Part shown: positions 1 through 6,703 of the stretch, one piece after another | Position numbering within the stretch: the first letter of the stretch is position 1 | Layout: every line of letters begins with the position of its first letter | Assembly (NCBI GenBank): GCA_003555415.1 | Contig: PWHX01000012.1 | Coordinates: 1-64,000 of the forward strand | From: Syntrophomonadaceae bacterium | Lineage (GTDB): Bacteria > Bacillota > Dethiobacteria > SKNC01 | Direction: 5' to 3' | DNA: 64,000 nucleotides | Translations under genes and position numbers: made by a program | Notes under the pieces: generated by a model | What the model was told of the DNA's origin: nothing | The model's input: only the letters and a program-made list of their open reading frames with translations | Database searches by the model: none

Positions 1-281
1 CTTCGTGGCCTAAGGCTGAACTTGAAGAAGCTGTTCAATTAGAAAATGAATTCGTGCTTATTCAAGGAGTTATAGATTGTGTTGTTAAGGAAAAGGACGG
101 GATGTTATTAATTGATTACAAAACAGATAATACCTCTAGATTAGAATTGAAGACTCTAAAGAGTCGTTATTTTTATCAGCTTCAACTCTACAGCCAGGCC
201 CTGGAAAGTATATGGAAAGAGAAAGTTAAAGAAAAATACTTGTACTTTTTTGATGGACACCTGGTAGTACCGGTAGAATAA
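1..281 (+). CDS. addA: AddA helicase-nuclease, C-terminal end (partial)
   Basis: This is the last ~93 residues of a protein whose start lies before the window; the frame is open from base 3. It carries the AddA/RecB-type nuclease core: the stretch GVIDC, then LLIDYKTD (bases about 67-128), followed by a Tyr-Gln-rich helix (YFYQLQLYSQAL). In this family the Asp of GVIDC and the Asp-Tyr-Lys of DYKTD are metal and catalytic residues of the exonuclease that degrades one DNA strand during double-strand break repair and Chi processing. The protein works with AddB, which is expected upstream but cannot be seen. RexA is the equivalent name in streptococci. The assignment rests only on the nuclease tail. 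Confidence 0.85.
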   Translation, partial: SWPKAELEEAVQLENEFVLIQGVIDCVVKEKDGMLLIDYKTDNTSRLELKTLKSRYFYQLQLYSQALESIWKEKVKEKYLYFFDGHLVVPVE

Positions 282-618
282 CATTTGTTTGTTTACACAT
301 GATGAAAATATACCGCACTTGCTTTTATAAAATATCATAATATAAAGGTAGAAGAGTTGGATTTAATACTTTCTTAAACATATTTTCACCCAAGAATTAA
401 TATTTTATATTAAACAGTAGTTTAGTAGAAATAAATAAAATATTATGAAAGAAGGATAACAAAACAATTTGTCGAATAATTTTAATAATGTTAATCTTTC
501 TTTATAATTTTTAGTGTTTTTTTTGAAGGAAAACCTTCCTTCATGAAAGAAATAAATATAGTGTAACTAACAAGTTTTATTAGCAAAGATTTTAAACAAA
601 TTAGAGGAGGAGAGTCAG
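282..618. other. AT-rich intergenic region (337 bp)
   Basis: There is no convincing gene here. The DNA is very AT-rich. The only structure noticed is a short perfect inverted repeat (GAAGG-aaaa-CCTTC, 525-538) just after a run of T. It is too short to call a terminator, since it is followed by mixed sequence. No promoter with good spacing was found, though one for the next gene probably lies here. Confidence 0.5.
525..538. repeat. Short inverted repeat
   Basis: GAAGG and CCTTC arms flank an AAAA loop, preceded by eight T residues. It could be a small hairpin or an operator-like site upstream of the gene at 619. The function is unknown. Confidence 0.3.
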
Positions 619-1128
619 ATGGAGGGTATCATGGTGAAGCGGGTTAAAATTCAGGTTTCAAATAAAGAAACTGATCCTCGGTCTGATACCTTTGTTTTTT
701 TAGATTTACCTAAGCCTATGTCTTACTGTCAAAAAAATGATAGTGAGCTGGATGAAGTAATAAATAATATAACAAGTATTAATAAGTTAAATAAAGAACT
801 TAAAATAAAGCTTGGCTTAGACCAAAATCTAGCATGGTATATCCAGTCAGTTAAACCTGTAATGCCCAAAAAAACTAAGTATAGGTTTAATGAGTTTAAT
901 TACTTTGAAGGCTGCTTCCTGGCAGAGCAGTATTTAGAAAGAGCTGGTATAAGGTATAACCTTAAAGCCGTGAGAGAAAATAATTATGAGATTATGACAC
1001 AATTTTTAACTTACTACAATCAGTTTTTAGAAACTAATCGCAATAAAAAATTTACAGCTAGTGAAATTGCAGAAATACAAAAAGAACTTTTAAAAAATGC
1101 TTACAAAGATACGATAAAACACAGATAA
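619..1128 (+). CDS. Unrecognised 169-aa cytoplasmic protein
   Basis: I do not recognise a family. The start ATG at 619 has a strong ribosome site (GAGGAGGAGA, 605-614); a second ATG at 631 is less well placed. The product is mixed alpha/beta by eye. It starts with a short beta-like segment (KRVKIQVS), then a Lys/Asn-rich region and a helical C-terminus (about residues 100-169) that is basic at its end. There is no signal peptide, no membrane segment and no metal motif. It stands alone between an AT-rich spacer and a terminator-like hairpin at 1153, so it is probably monocistronic. It is full length by its ribosome site and stop, but the function is not inferable. Confidence 0.7.
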   Translation: MEGIMVKRVKIQVSNKETDPRSDTFVFLDLPKPMSYCQKNDSELDEVINNITSINKLNKELKIKLGLDQNLAWYIQSVKPVMPKKTKYRFNEFNYFEGCFLAEQYLERAGIRYNLKAVRENNYEIMTQFLTYYNQFLETNRNKKFTASEIAEIQKELLKNAYKDTIKHR

Positions 1129-1152
1129 TTAGTTATAATAGTTTTAGGAGGA

Positions 1153-1178
1153 AAAGTGCTGGGTAGGCACTTTTTTCT
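1153..1178 (+). terminator. Rho-independent terminator after the 619-1128 gene
   Basis: The stem AAAGTGC (1153-1159) pairs with GCACTTT (1167-1173) across a 7-nt loop and runs into TTTTTTCTT. It sits 25 bp after the stop codon. A 9-codon ORF with a ribosome site overlaps it (see rejected items). Confidence 0.7.
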
Positions 1179-1235
1179 TATTTAGTAACTTCTTATTTCG
1201 AAAGGGGTGATATTATCCAAGAAAAAATAGAAAAA

Positions 1236-1850
1236 ATGATAAACCAACAATTGATAGCCCGGGGTATTAAAGATGAAAAAGTTCTGGAAGCCTTTCGACG
1301 GGTTCCAAGGCATAAATTTGTAAGGCCGGAGGACAAAGACAGCTCCTATGATGACGGCCCCTTACCCATTGGACAAGGCCAAACTATTTCGCAGCCTTAT
1401 ATTGTAGCTTTAATGACAGAAGCCCTGGAAATTGAAGGGAATGACAAAGTTCTGGAAATTGGCACCGGCTCGGGGTATCAAGCTGCTATTTTAGCTGAGC
1501 TTGCTCGGGAAGTATACAGTATAGAAAGGGTCAGCCAACTGGGGGAAATAACTCAAAACAAATTGAAGGATATGGGATATACTAACATTTTTATAAAAAT
1601 TGGAGATGGGACAAAGGGGTGGGGGGAGAATGCTCCTTATAATGCAATTATTATAACAGCAGCAAGCCCTAAAGTTCCTTCTTCTCTTTGGAAGCAGCTG
1701 GCCATGGGAGGCAGGATGATTATACCTGTAGGAGATCTAACTTCCCAGAACCTTCTCTTGTTGAAAAAAACTGACAAAGGTAGAGTAAAATACAACCTGG
1801 GGGGATGCAGGTTTGTACCTCTTTTAGGGGAAAATGGATGGAGAGATTAA
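1236..1850 (+). CDS. pcm: Protein-L-isoaspartate O-methyltransferase
   Basis: This enzyme uses SAM to methylate isoaspartyl residues in damaged proteins so that they can revert to aspartate. The SAM-binding motif I is clear (VLEIGTGSGYQAA, about residues 70-82). It is preceded by the family signature VPRHKFV and the GQGQTISQPYIVA segment that covers the active site. At 204 aa it is slightly short for the family. The listed ATG at 1236 has no ribosome site. The good site AAGGGGTGA (1202-1210) instead points to an in-frame ATT (1212) or ATC (1215), which would add 7-8 residues typical of the family (QEKIEKMINQQL). No ATG, GTG or TTG lies in that interval. The true start may therefore be non-standard. 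A small ORF overlaps its 3' end. Confidence 0.93.
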   Translation: MINQQLIARGIKDEKVLEAFRRVPRHKFVRPEDKDSSYDDGPLPIGQGQTISQPYIVALMTEALEIEGNDKVLEIGTGSGYQAAILAELAREVYSIERVSQLGEITQNKLKDMGYTNIFIKIGDGTKGWGENAPYNAIIITAASPKVPSSLWKQLAMGGRMIIPVGDLTSQNLLLLKKTDKGRVKYNLGGCRFVPLLGENGWRD

Positions 1851-1965
1851 AGAAAGAAGCACATTTTGTATTAAAAAATATATAAATAATATAAGGGCAG
1901 GAAATCTGTCTATTGCTGAAGAATTAATTAATTTAGTAGAAGTATTAAAATATCAAGTAGTATAA
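1834..1965 (+). CDS. Small 43-aa protein overlapping the pcm 3' end
   Basis: An ATG at 1834 sits behind AGGGGAAA (1826-1833) inside the last codons of pcm, in another frame. It reads 43 residues to TAA at 1963-1965. The product begins MDGEIKERSTFC and ends in an amphipathic helix (LSIAEELINLVEVLKYQVV). The 17-bp overlap suggests translational coupling to pcm. Its length and helical character recall Spo0E-like small phosphatases, but the SxxLD motif of that family is absent, so I assign no function. It could be chance, although the ribosome site and exact fit to the gap before the next gene favour a real gene. Confidence 0.45.
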   Translation: MDGEIKERSTFCIKKYINNIRAGNLSIAEELINLVEVLKYQVV

Positions 1966-1986
1966 GAAAAGGGGAGTGATAATCAT

Positions 1987-2382
1987 ATGTCCTATTCCAG
2001 TGAAGAGAAGATTTTAGGCGGTATATCTCATCTGGGTATATTGTTTTCTTGGATTGGTATTATAGTAGCCCTGGTTATATTTATAACTCAAAAAGATAAG
2101 TCCAGTTTTGTAGGCAATCACGCCAAACAGGCATTGGGCTATCAGATCTGCCTGCTAGTTTTATTTTCCATATTAAGTTTTTTTGTTGCTGGAGGAGTTA
2201 TGAGTAGTATAATTATGGGTGGGCCGGGAGCATTGTCTTTTATAAGTGCTGCCGGGACATTTGGTATTTTTAGTTTACTCAGACTTGCAATTATTATATA
2301 TGCTGTGGTAGCAGCTTTTAATGCTTTTACCGGCAAACTATTTAAGTATGTATTAATTGGAGATTTTGTAGATCAGGTTTAA
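1987..2382 (+). CDS. DUF4870 (Tic20-like) membrane protein
   Basis: This is a 131-aa integral membrane protein. The opening (SSEEKILGGISHLGILFSWIG), the motif SFVGNHAKQALGYQI near residues 40-53 and the four hydrophobic segments (about 14-32, 50-68, 70-90, 94-115) match the DUF4870 family. That family resembles the chloroplast Tic20 channel fold, but its bacterial function is unknown. The ribosome site is AAGGGGAGTGAT upstream of the ATG at 1987. It follows pcm and the small ORF by about 20 bp and is closed by the hairpin at 2415, so it is the last gene of this short unit. Confidence 0.8.
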   Translation: MSYSSEEKILGGISHLGILFSWIGIIVALVIFITQKDKSSFVGNHAKQALGYQICLLVLFSILSFFVAGGVMSSIIMGGPGALSFISAAGTFGIFSLLRLAIIIYAVVAAFNAFTGKLFKYVLIGDFVDQV

Positions 2383-2414
2383 AGGGTAACCATAAATCGT
2401 AAATTATAAAATAT

Positions 2415-2445
2415 AAAAAGGAAACTATAATTAAGTTTCCTTTTT
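2415..2445. terminator. Bidirectional terminator between DUF4870 gene and queF
   Basis: The perfect 12-bp arms AAAAAGGAAACT (2415-2426) and AGTTTCCTTTTT (2434-2445) flank a 7-nt loop. A-rich and T-rich flanks on both sides suit convergent genes. The last codons and stop of queF overlap the right arm. Confidence 0.85.
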
Positions 2446-2820
2446 ATATTCTGTACTAGCTTTTGTTTTAAGTCCTCCTCGGAGGTTAAATAAGCCTGTA
2501 ATTTTCATTTCCAGGGGGTTGCATGCTTCTACCAGATCTTTCATGATCTGATTTACAGCGTGTTCCTGAAGTATTCCTACATTTCTATAAGATAGTAGAT
2601 AAAATTTTAAAGACTTTAGTTCTATGAGGCTTTTTTGGGGAATATATTCTATCAGGATTTCTCCGAAATCAGGCAGTCCGGACCAAGGGCATACTGAAGT
2701 AAACTCTTGTGTGGAAACTTCAACCTTTGTTTTTTTACCTTCATATTCATAATCAATAATTTCTAAAAGGCCTTTATCAATAGTTTCAATACTTTCTATG
2801 TCGTATCTGCGTTCTTCCAT
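2431..2820 (-). CDS. queF: NADPH-dependent preQ0 reductase (QueF, type I)
   Basis: This enzyme reduces the nitrile of 7-cyano-7-deazaguanine (preQ0) to preQ1 in queuosine synthesis for tRNA. The catalytic Cys44 (SVCPWSGLPDF) and Asp51 are present. Glu86 in GILQEHAVN lies at the same spacing from the Asp as in Bacillus QueF. The nucleotide-binding stretch LKSLKFYLLSYRN also matches. At 129 aa it is a compact unimodular enzyme. The upstream gene on this strand ends 37 bp away, so the two are probably co-transcribed. I see no preQ1 riboswitch in the short gap or ahead of the upstream gene. Confidence 0.93.
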   Translation of the reverse strand: MEERRYDIESIETIDKGLLEIIDYEYEGKKTKVEVSTQEFTSVCPWSGLPDFGEILIEYIPQKSLIELKSLKFYLLSYRNVGILQEHAVNQIMKDLVEACNPLEMKITGLFNLRGGLKTKASTEYKKET

Positions 2821-2857
2821 ATTATATATCCTCCTCGCTAAATGTTAAATTATAAAT

Positions 2858-3265
2858 TCAGGGAAGCCTTTTTATTATTATTTCACTTAATATCCAGGCA
2901 ACGCCCAGGCCTGCCAGGGAGCTTATAAAAAAAGCGATACTGAAGGTTCCAAAAAAAAGCAAATTAATAATTAGCATGGATACCCCTACCAGCAGAGTAT
3001 GGCGAATTATGGAGTTGTGCAGGTTTGTTTCATTAAACATATCCAGTCGTTGGGCTAATACCAGGAAAGCAACTACCCCAATATTTGTTGCCGCAAAAAT
3101 GTCTACGTATTCTATAGGAGATTGATTTAAAAATATAATTCTCCATAACATGCTTAAATAAAGCATTATAATTATTACCAAAAGAGAGAGCCATCCGGAT
3201 TTATAATACCAGATTAAAGTTTTTTTATTTTTAATCTCTTTTTCATTGAATTCTTTTAAGTCCAT
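2858..3265 (-). CDS. Small four-helix membrane protein, unknown
   Basis: This 135-aa protein has a charged, Lys/Glu-rich N-terminus (MDLKEFNEKEIKNKK) and then four hydrophobic segments at about 27-47, 56-74, 87-105 and 108-128. That predicts a cytoplasmic N-terminus and a multi-pass membrane protein. The ribosome site is GGAGGATTATA before the ATG (minus strand). It lies upstream of queF in the same direction with 37 bp between them. A role as a queuine/preQ1 transporter is possible by context alone, but it lacks recognisable QueT or YhhQ features, so I leave it unassigned. Confidence 0.6.
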   Translation of the reverse strand: MDLKEFNEKEIKNKKTLIWYYKSGWLSLLVIIIMLYLSMLWRIIFLNQSPIEYVDIFAATNIGVVAFLVLAQRLDMFNETNLHNSIIRHTLLVGVSMLIINLLFFGTFSIAFFISSLAGLGVAWILSEIIIKRLP

Positions 3266-3470
3266 TATAATCCTCCAAAAATATTGACTGTATTTACTAT
3301 TTGCTTTTATCTTTATTTCTATAACTCCATAATATTTCCTTCTTGATGTTGTACATTTATTTTGCTCTAAACTTTTAATAATAATTTATATGTGAAAAAA
3401 GGTTTTAGCTATTGTTACGAAGGAATATTGACGTGTTTGAAGAATGTAAAAACAAAGCTTTATTAAAATT

Positions 3471-3479
3471 TGTTATAAT
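3471..3479 (+). promoter_or_regulatory. Extended -10 promoter for the NuoEFG-like operon
   Basis: TGTTATAAT is a perfect extended -10 (TGn plus TATAAT). The -35 region is weak, as is usual for this class. Transcription would begin near 3486, inside the longest open frame. That supports a downstream start codon for the first gene. Confidence 0.65.
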
Positions 3480-3516
3480 GCTTGGTGAATTAAATTGTGT
3501 GAAGGAGATGTTTTTA

Positions 3517-4065
3517 TTGGAACTTTTAGAGGGTGAAAAGGAGTTTATTCTTGAACAGGTAAGTGAAATATTAAAAAATAATAGAACTGAACGGGAAAAC
3601 CTGGTGCCCTTACTTCAGAAGGTCCAGGGTGTTTTAGGATATTTGCCCGAACCGGCTATAGAAAAAATAGCTAAAACTATTGACATTCCAGCGGTAGATG
3701 TTTTTGGTCTGGCTACTTTTTATAACCAGCTTCGCTTAAACCCACCAGGCAAATATCAAATTAAAGTTTGTATGGGAACTGCCTGTCACATGATTGGAGG
3801 ACAAATTATTTTGGAATCCTTTGAACGGCGGTTGGATATTGTTGAGGGAGAGACTACCCCTGATCGGAAATGTAGCCTGGAAAGGGTTGCATGTGTGGGC
3901 TGCTGTGCCATAGCCCCGGTGGTTGTGGTAAACGAGTTTATAGAAGGTAGTTTAACCCCTACCCGGGTAGACGGCATTTTACTTCAATTTGATGGAGATG
4001 ACCAGGAAGAAGAGGCTGGTGAACAGGAACAGGAGCAGGAAAGTGAAGGGGGTCAGGATTCATGA
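3517..4065 (+). CDS. NuoE-like [2Fe-2S] subunit (HydC/HymA/HndA type)
   Basis: This is the thioredoxin-fold [2Fe-2S] subunit of NADH-linked hydrogenases, formate dehydrogenases or complex I. It passes electrons between a NuoF-type flavoprotein and other clusters. From the TTG at 3517 it has 182 aa. This start is chosen because GAAGGAG (3501-3507) is spaced 9 nt and the promoter at 3471-3479 rules out the longer frame. The four ligands are Cys85 and Cys90 (VCMGTACHM) and Cys126 and Cys130 (ACVGCCAIAP). An N-terminal helical domain contains the family stretch VQGVLGYLPE. The C-terminal ~25 residues are an unusual Asp/Glu/Gln tail. The stop overlaps the start of the next gene by 4 bp. Confidence 0.9.
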   Translation: MELLEGEKEFILEQVSEILKNNRTERENLVPLLQKVQGVLGYLPEPAIEKIAKTIDIPAVDVFGLATFYNQLRLNPPGKYQIKVCMGTACHMIGGQIILESFERRLDIVEGETTPDRKCSLERVACVGCCAIAPVVVVNEFIEGSLTPTRVDGILLQFDGDDQEEEAGEQEQEQESEGGQDS

Positions 4066-5972
4066 GTTCAGACAAATCAGCAGAAAAATATTTAAACTTA
4101 AAAACAAAAGCAAAGGAAAAGATGGAATCCTTAAATGAAAAAACGGTAGTAATGGTGGGAGCGGCTACCTGTGGAAAGGCTGCCGGTGTTATAGATACCA
4201 GGGAAGCTTTAAAGGATGAAATAGAAAAAAAAGGCATTGATGCTCAGGTAGTAGAAGTAGGCTGCATGGGATTTTGCTATGCTGAGCCTATTGTAGTAAT
4301 ATCAAAGCCTGGCTTTCCTTCCCTTTGTTATGGAAGTGTTGATGAAGGATTGGCAGTGCGCCTGGTTGAAGATTACCTGGTTAATGACGACCCTTGTTTT
4401 GAATATGCCCTGGTAGCTTTGGAGCCCAATGATTATTTTCCTGTTTTCACTGACTTCCCACGGGGGGTTTACGAAAAAAAGATAATTCTTGAACAATGCG
4501 GTTTTATTGACCCTGAGGATATAGATCATTATCTTGCCGAGGATGGCTATGAAGCTCTGGCGAAAACTTTTGAAATACAACCTGAAGAAGTTATAGAGTC
4601 TATTAAGGAATCTAAGCTTAGGGGTCGGGGAGGGGCAGGTTTTCCTGCCGGCATTAAATGGGATGTTTGCAGTAAAGCACAGGACGATTCAAAGTATGTT
4701 ATTTGTAATGCTGATGAAGGGGATCCCGGTGCTTTTATGGACCGGAGTATTTTGGAGTCCAACCCCCACCAGGTTATTGAAGGCCTTATAATTTCTGCTT
4801 ATGCTGTAGGAGCTTCCAAAGGTTATATTTATGTCCGATCTGAATATCCCCAGGCTGTTCGGCGGGTAGAGACAGCCCTGGAGCAGGCCCGGGAAAAAGG
4901 CTTGTTGGGGGATTCTATACTGGAAACCGATTTTAGTTTTGATATAGAAATATTTGAGGGCTCAGGAGCTTTTGTCTGTGGTGAGGAAACGGCTCTTATC
5001 AATTCTATGGAGGGAATAATGGGCGTTCCTGAACACCGTCCCCCCTTCCCTGCTTCCTACGGGTTTCGGGGCAAACCAACACTGATAAATAATGTGAAGA
5101 CCCTTTCTTATGTTCCCCATATAATAAGAAAAGGCGTTGAGTGGTTTAAAAGTATCGGAACTTCTGACAGTCCCGGGACAGCTGTTTTTGCCCTGGTAGG
5201 AAAAGTAGAGTACACCGGTCTGGTAGAGGTTCCCATGGGTACAAGTCTCCGCAATTTGATTTACGATGTAGGAGGTGGGGTTCCTGACGAGAAAGACTTT
5301 AAAGCGGTGCAGATAGGGGGACCGTCTGGAGGTTGCTTGCCTGAATCAGCACTGGATATTCCTATAGATTTTGATTCTTTGCATGAAGCCGGGGCTATTA
5401 TGGGGTCAGGAGGACTGGTTGTTTTAAATGAAGATGACTGCATGGTAGAAATTGCCCGTTATTTTTTAGATTTTACCCAAAAGGAGTCCTGCGGCAAATG
5501 TACATTTTGTCGGCTAGGAACCAAACATATGCTGGACATGTTAGGTGAAATTACCAGGGGAGAAGGAGAATTAAACCACCTTGATACCCTTAGGGAGTTA
5601 GGTGAAGATATTAAAAAAGGTTCTTTATGCGGTCTGGGCAAGACAGCTCCAAATCCGGTTTTAACTACCCTTCGTTATTTTAAGGATGAGTATGAGGCTC
5701 ATATAAAGGAAAAGCGTTGTCCGGCTCTTATGTGCATGCACTTGCTTGGTTTTTATATTATTCCCGAGCGGTGCAGCAAATTCTGCAGTGCCTGTGTAGG
5801 GAGTTGTCCCACTGAAGCTATCTACACCAGGGATGACCAACTTAAGGCTATAGACCAAGAGAAGTGTGTTAAGTGCAACAGCTGTTTGTTTGCCTGTCCT
5901 CCTGAGTTTTACGCTGTAGAAAAATTATCTCCAGCTGAGCTGGTTGAAGAGAGGGAGAGGGAGCAAGGATGA
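4062..5972 (+). CDS. NuoF-like NAD(P)H/FMN flavoprotein subunit (HydB/HymB/HndC type)
   Basis: This 636-aa subunit oxidises or reduces NAD(P) in bifurcating hydrogenases and related complexes. Order of domains: thioredoxin-like [2Fe-2S] domain (about 27-115; ATCGKAAG and VGCMGFCYAEP); FMN/NAD-binding core (about 185-400; GRGGAGFPAGIKW, NADEGDPGAFMDR, GAFVCGEETALI); a [4Fe-4S] motif SCGKCTFCRLG near 477-487; and a C-terminal two-cluster ferredoxin domain (about 571-615). The second ferredoxin motif is canonical (CVKCNSCLFACP). The first has three residues, not two, between its first two cysteines (CSKFCSACVGSCP). The start ATG overlaps the NuoE-like stop and the end overlaps the next gene by 4 bp, which indicates tight coupling. 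The physiological electron partner is unknown. Confidence 0.93.
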   Translation: MSSDKSAEKYLNLKTKAKEKMESLNEKTVVMVGAATCGKAAGVIDTREALKDEIEKKGIDAQVVEVGCMGFCYAEPIVVISKPGFPSLCYGSVDEGLAVRLVEDYLVNDDPCFEYALVALEPNDYFPVFTDFPRGVYEKKIILEQCGFIDPEDIDHYLAEDGYEALAKTFEIQPEEVIESIKESKLRGRGGAGFPAGIKWDVCSKAQDDSKYVICNADEGDPGAFMDRSILESNPHQVIEGLIISAYAVGASKGYIYVRSEYPQAVRRVETALEQAREKGLLGDSILETDFSFDIEIFEGSGAFVCGEETALINSMEGIMGVPEHRPPFPASYGFRGKPTLINNVKTLSYVPHIIRKGVEWFKSIGTSDSPGTAVFALVGKVEYTGLVEVPMGTSLRNLIYDVGGGVPDEKDFKAVQIGGPSGGCLPESALDIPIDFDSLHEAGAIMGSGGLVVLNEDDCMVEIARYFLDFTQKESCGKCTFCRLGTKHMLDMLGEITRGEGELNHLDTLRELGEDIKKGSLCGLGKTAPNPVLTTLRYFKDEYEAHIKEKRCPALMCMHLLGFYIIPERCSKFCSACVGSCPTEAIYTRDDQLKAIDQEKCVKCNSCLFACPPEFYAVEKLSPAELVEEREREQG

Positions 5973-6613
5973 GTGATAAAGTAACTATAACTATAGACGA
6001 CTGTAAAATAACGGCACCTGAAGGGGAGAAGCTTTTATGGGTTGCCCTGGATAACGATATTTATATACCAAATTTATGTGCCCTGAAAGAAAAAGACAGG
6101 CCTTCTGCCAGTTGTCGGCTTTGTTTTGTTGAGGTAAAAGGAATTTCTGATCCTGTTACTGCTTGTACTCTGCCGGTTACCGAAGGCCTGGTGGTTAAAA
6201 CCAGAAGTCCTGAGGTTGACCGTCTGGTAAAAACCGCTTTTGAGCTTTTAATTACAGATCACCGTTTAGGTTGTAAAAAGTGCCCGGCAAATAATTCCTG
6301 TGAATTACAAAAAATTTCCAAAGAAAGAGGCCTTAAATATAAATCAAAACGGTTTAAACCCTTTGAAAAAGATGAGCCCATTGATGAAAGTATGGAACAA
6401 TTCATTTTTGACCGTAGCAGGTGTGTTCTCTGTGGCCGTTGTGTATGGGTGGATCATCACGTTGCCGAGGTTGGGGCTATTGGGTTTTCTTTACGGGGCA
6501 TAAAACGAAAGGTCACAACCTTTGGAGACTATGACCTGGCTGATTCTCCCTGTACCGAGTGCGGTGAGTGTGTAAAGGTTTGCCCTGTGGGCGCTCTTAG
6601 TTTTAATGAATAA
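5969..6613 (+). CDS. NuoG-like iron-sulfur subunit without catalytic domain
   Basis: This 214-aa electron-transfer subunit has the N-terminal layout of NuoG, FeFe-hydrogenase HydA and NAD-formate dehydrogenases. Plant-type [2Fe-2S]: Cys37, Cys49, Cys52, Cys66. His-Cys [4Fe-4S]: His98, Cys102, Cys105, Cys111. Two-cluster ferredoxin domain: Cys152, Cys155, Cys158 and Cys195, Cys198, Cys201, Cys205. The expected fourth Cys of the first ferredoxin motif is Asp162 (CVLCGRCVWVD). The protein ends right after the ferredoxin domain, with no H-cluster or molybdopterin domain. No such gene follows; the next gene is cimA with its own promoter. It probably wires the NuoEF pair to a catalytic protein encoded elsewhere. 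Confidence 0.88.
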   Translation: MSDKVTITIDDCKITAPEGEKLLWVALDNDIYIPNLCALKEKDRPSASCRLCFVEVKGISDPVTACTLPVTEGLVVKTRSPEVDRLVKTAFELLITDHRLGCKKCPANNSCELQKISKERGLKYKSKRFKPFEKDEPIDESMEQFIFDRSRCVLCGRCVWVDHHVAEVGAIGFSLRGIKRKVTTFGDYDLADSPCTECGECVKVCPVGALSFNE

Positions 6614-6624
6614 GGAAGAGTTCA

Positions 6625-6653
6625 TTGCGACGTTTAAATATATGTAGTATAAT
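6625..6653 (+). promoter_or_regulatory. Sigma-A type promoter for cimA and ABC exporter genes
   Basis: TTGCGA (6625-6630), a 17-bp spacer, then a perfect TATAAT (6648-6653). It lies 12 bp after the previous stop codon and about 50 bp ahead of the cimA start, separating cimA from the flavoprotein operon. Confidence 0.75.
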
Positions 6654-6703
6654 AAATCAACATATAATGTGAGATTTGCCTTGGATTAAGGGGGGACTAC
6701 GCT

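Noticed and set aside
1157..1186. A 9-codon ORF starting GTG at 1157 with TAGGAGGA upstream.
   Set aside because: It is made almost wholly of a terminator stem and its T-tract; a terminator explains the sequence better.
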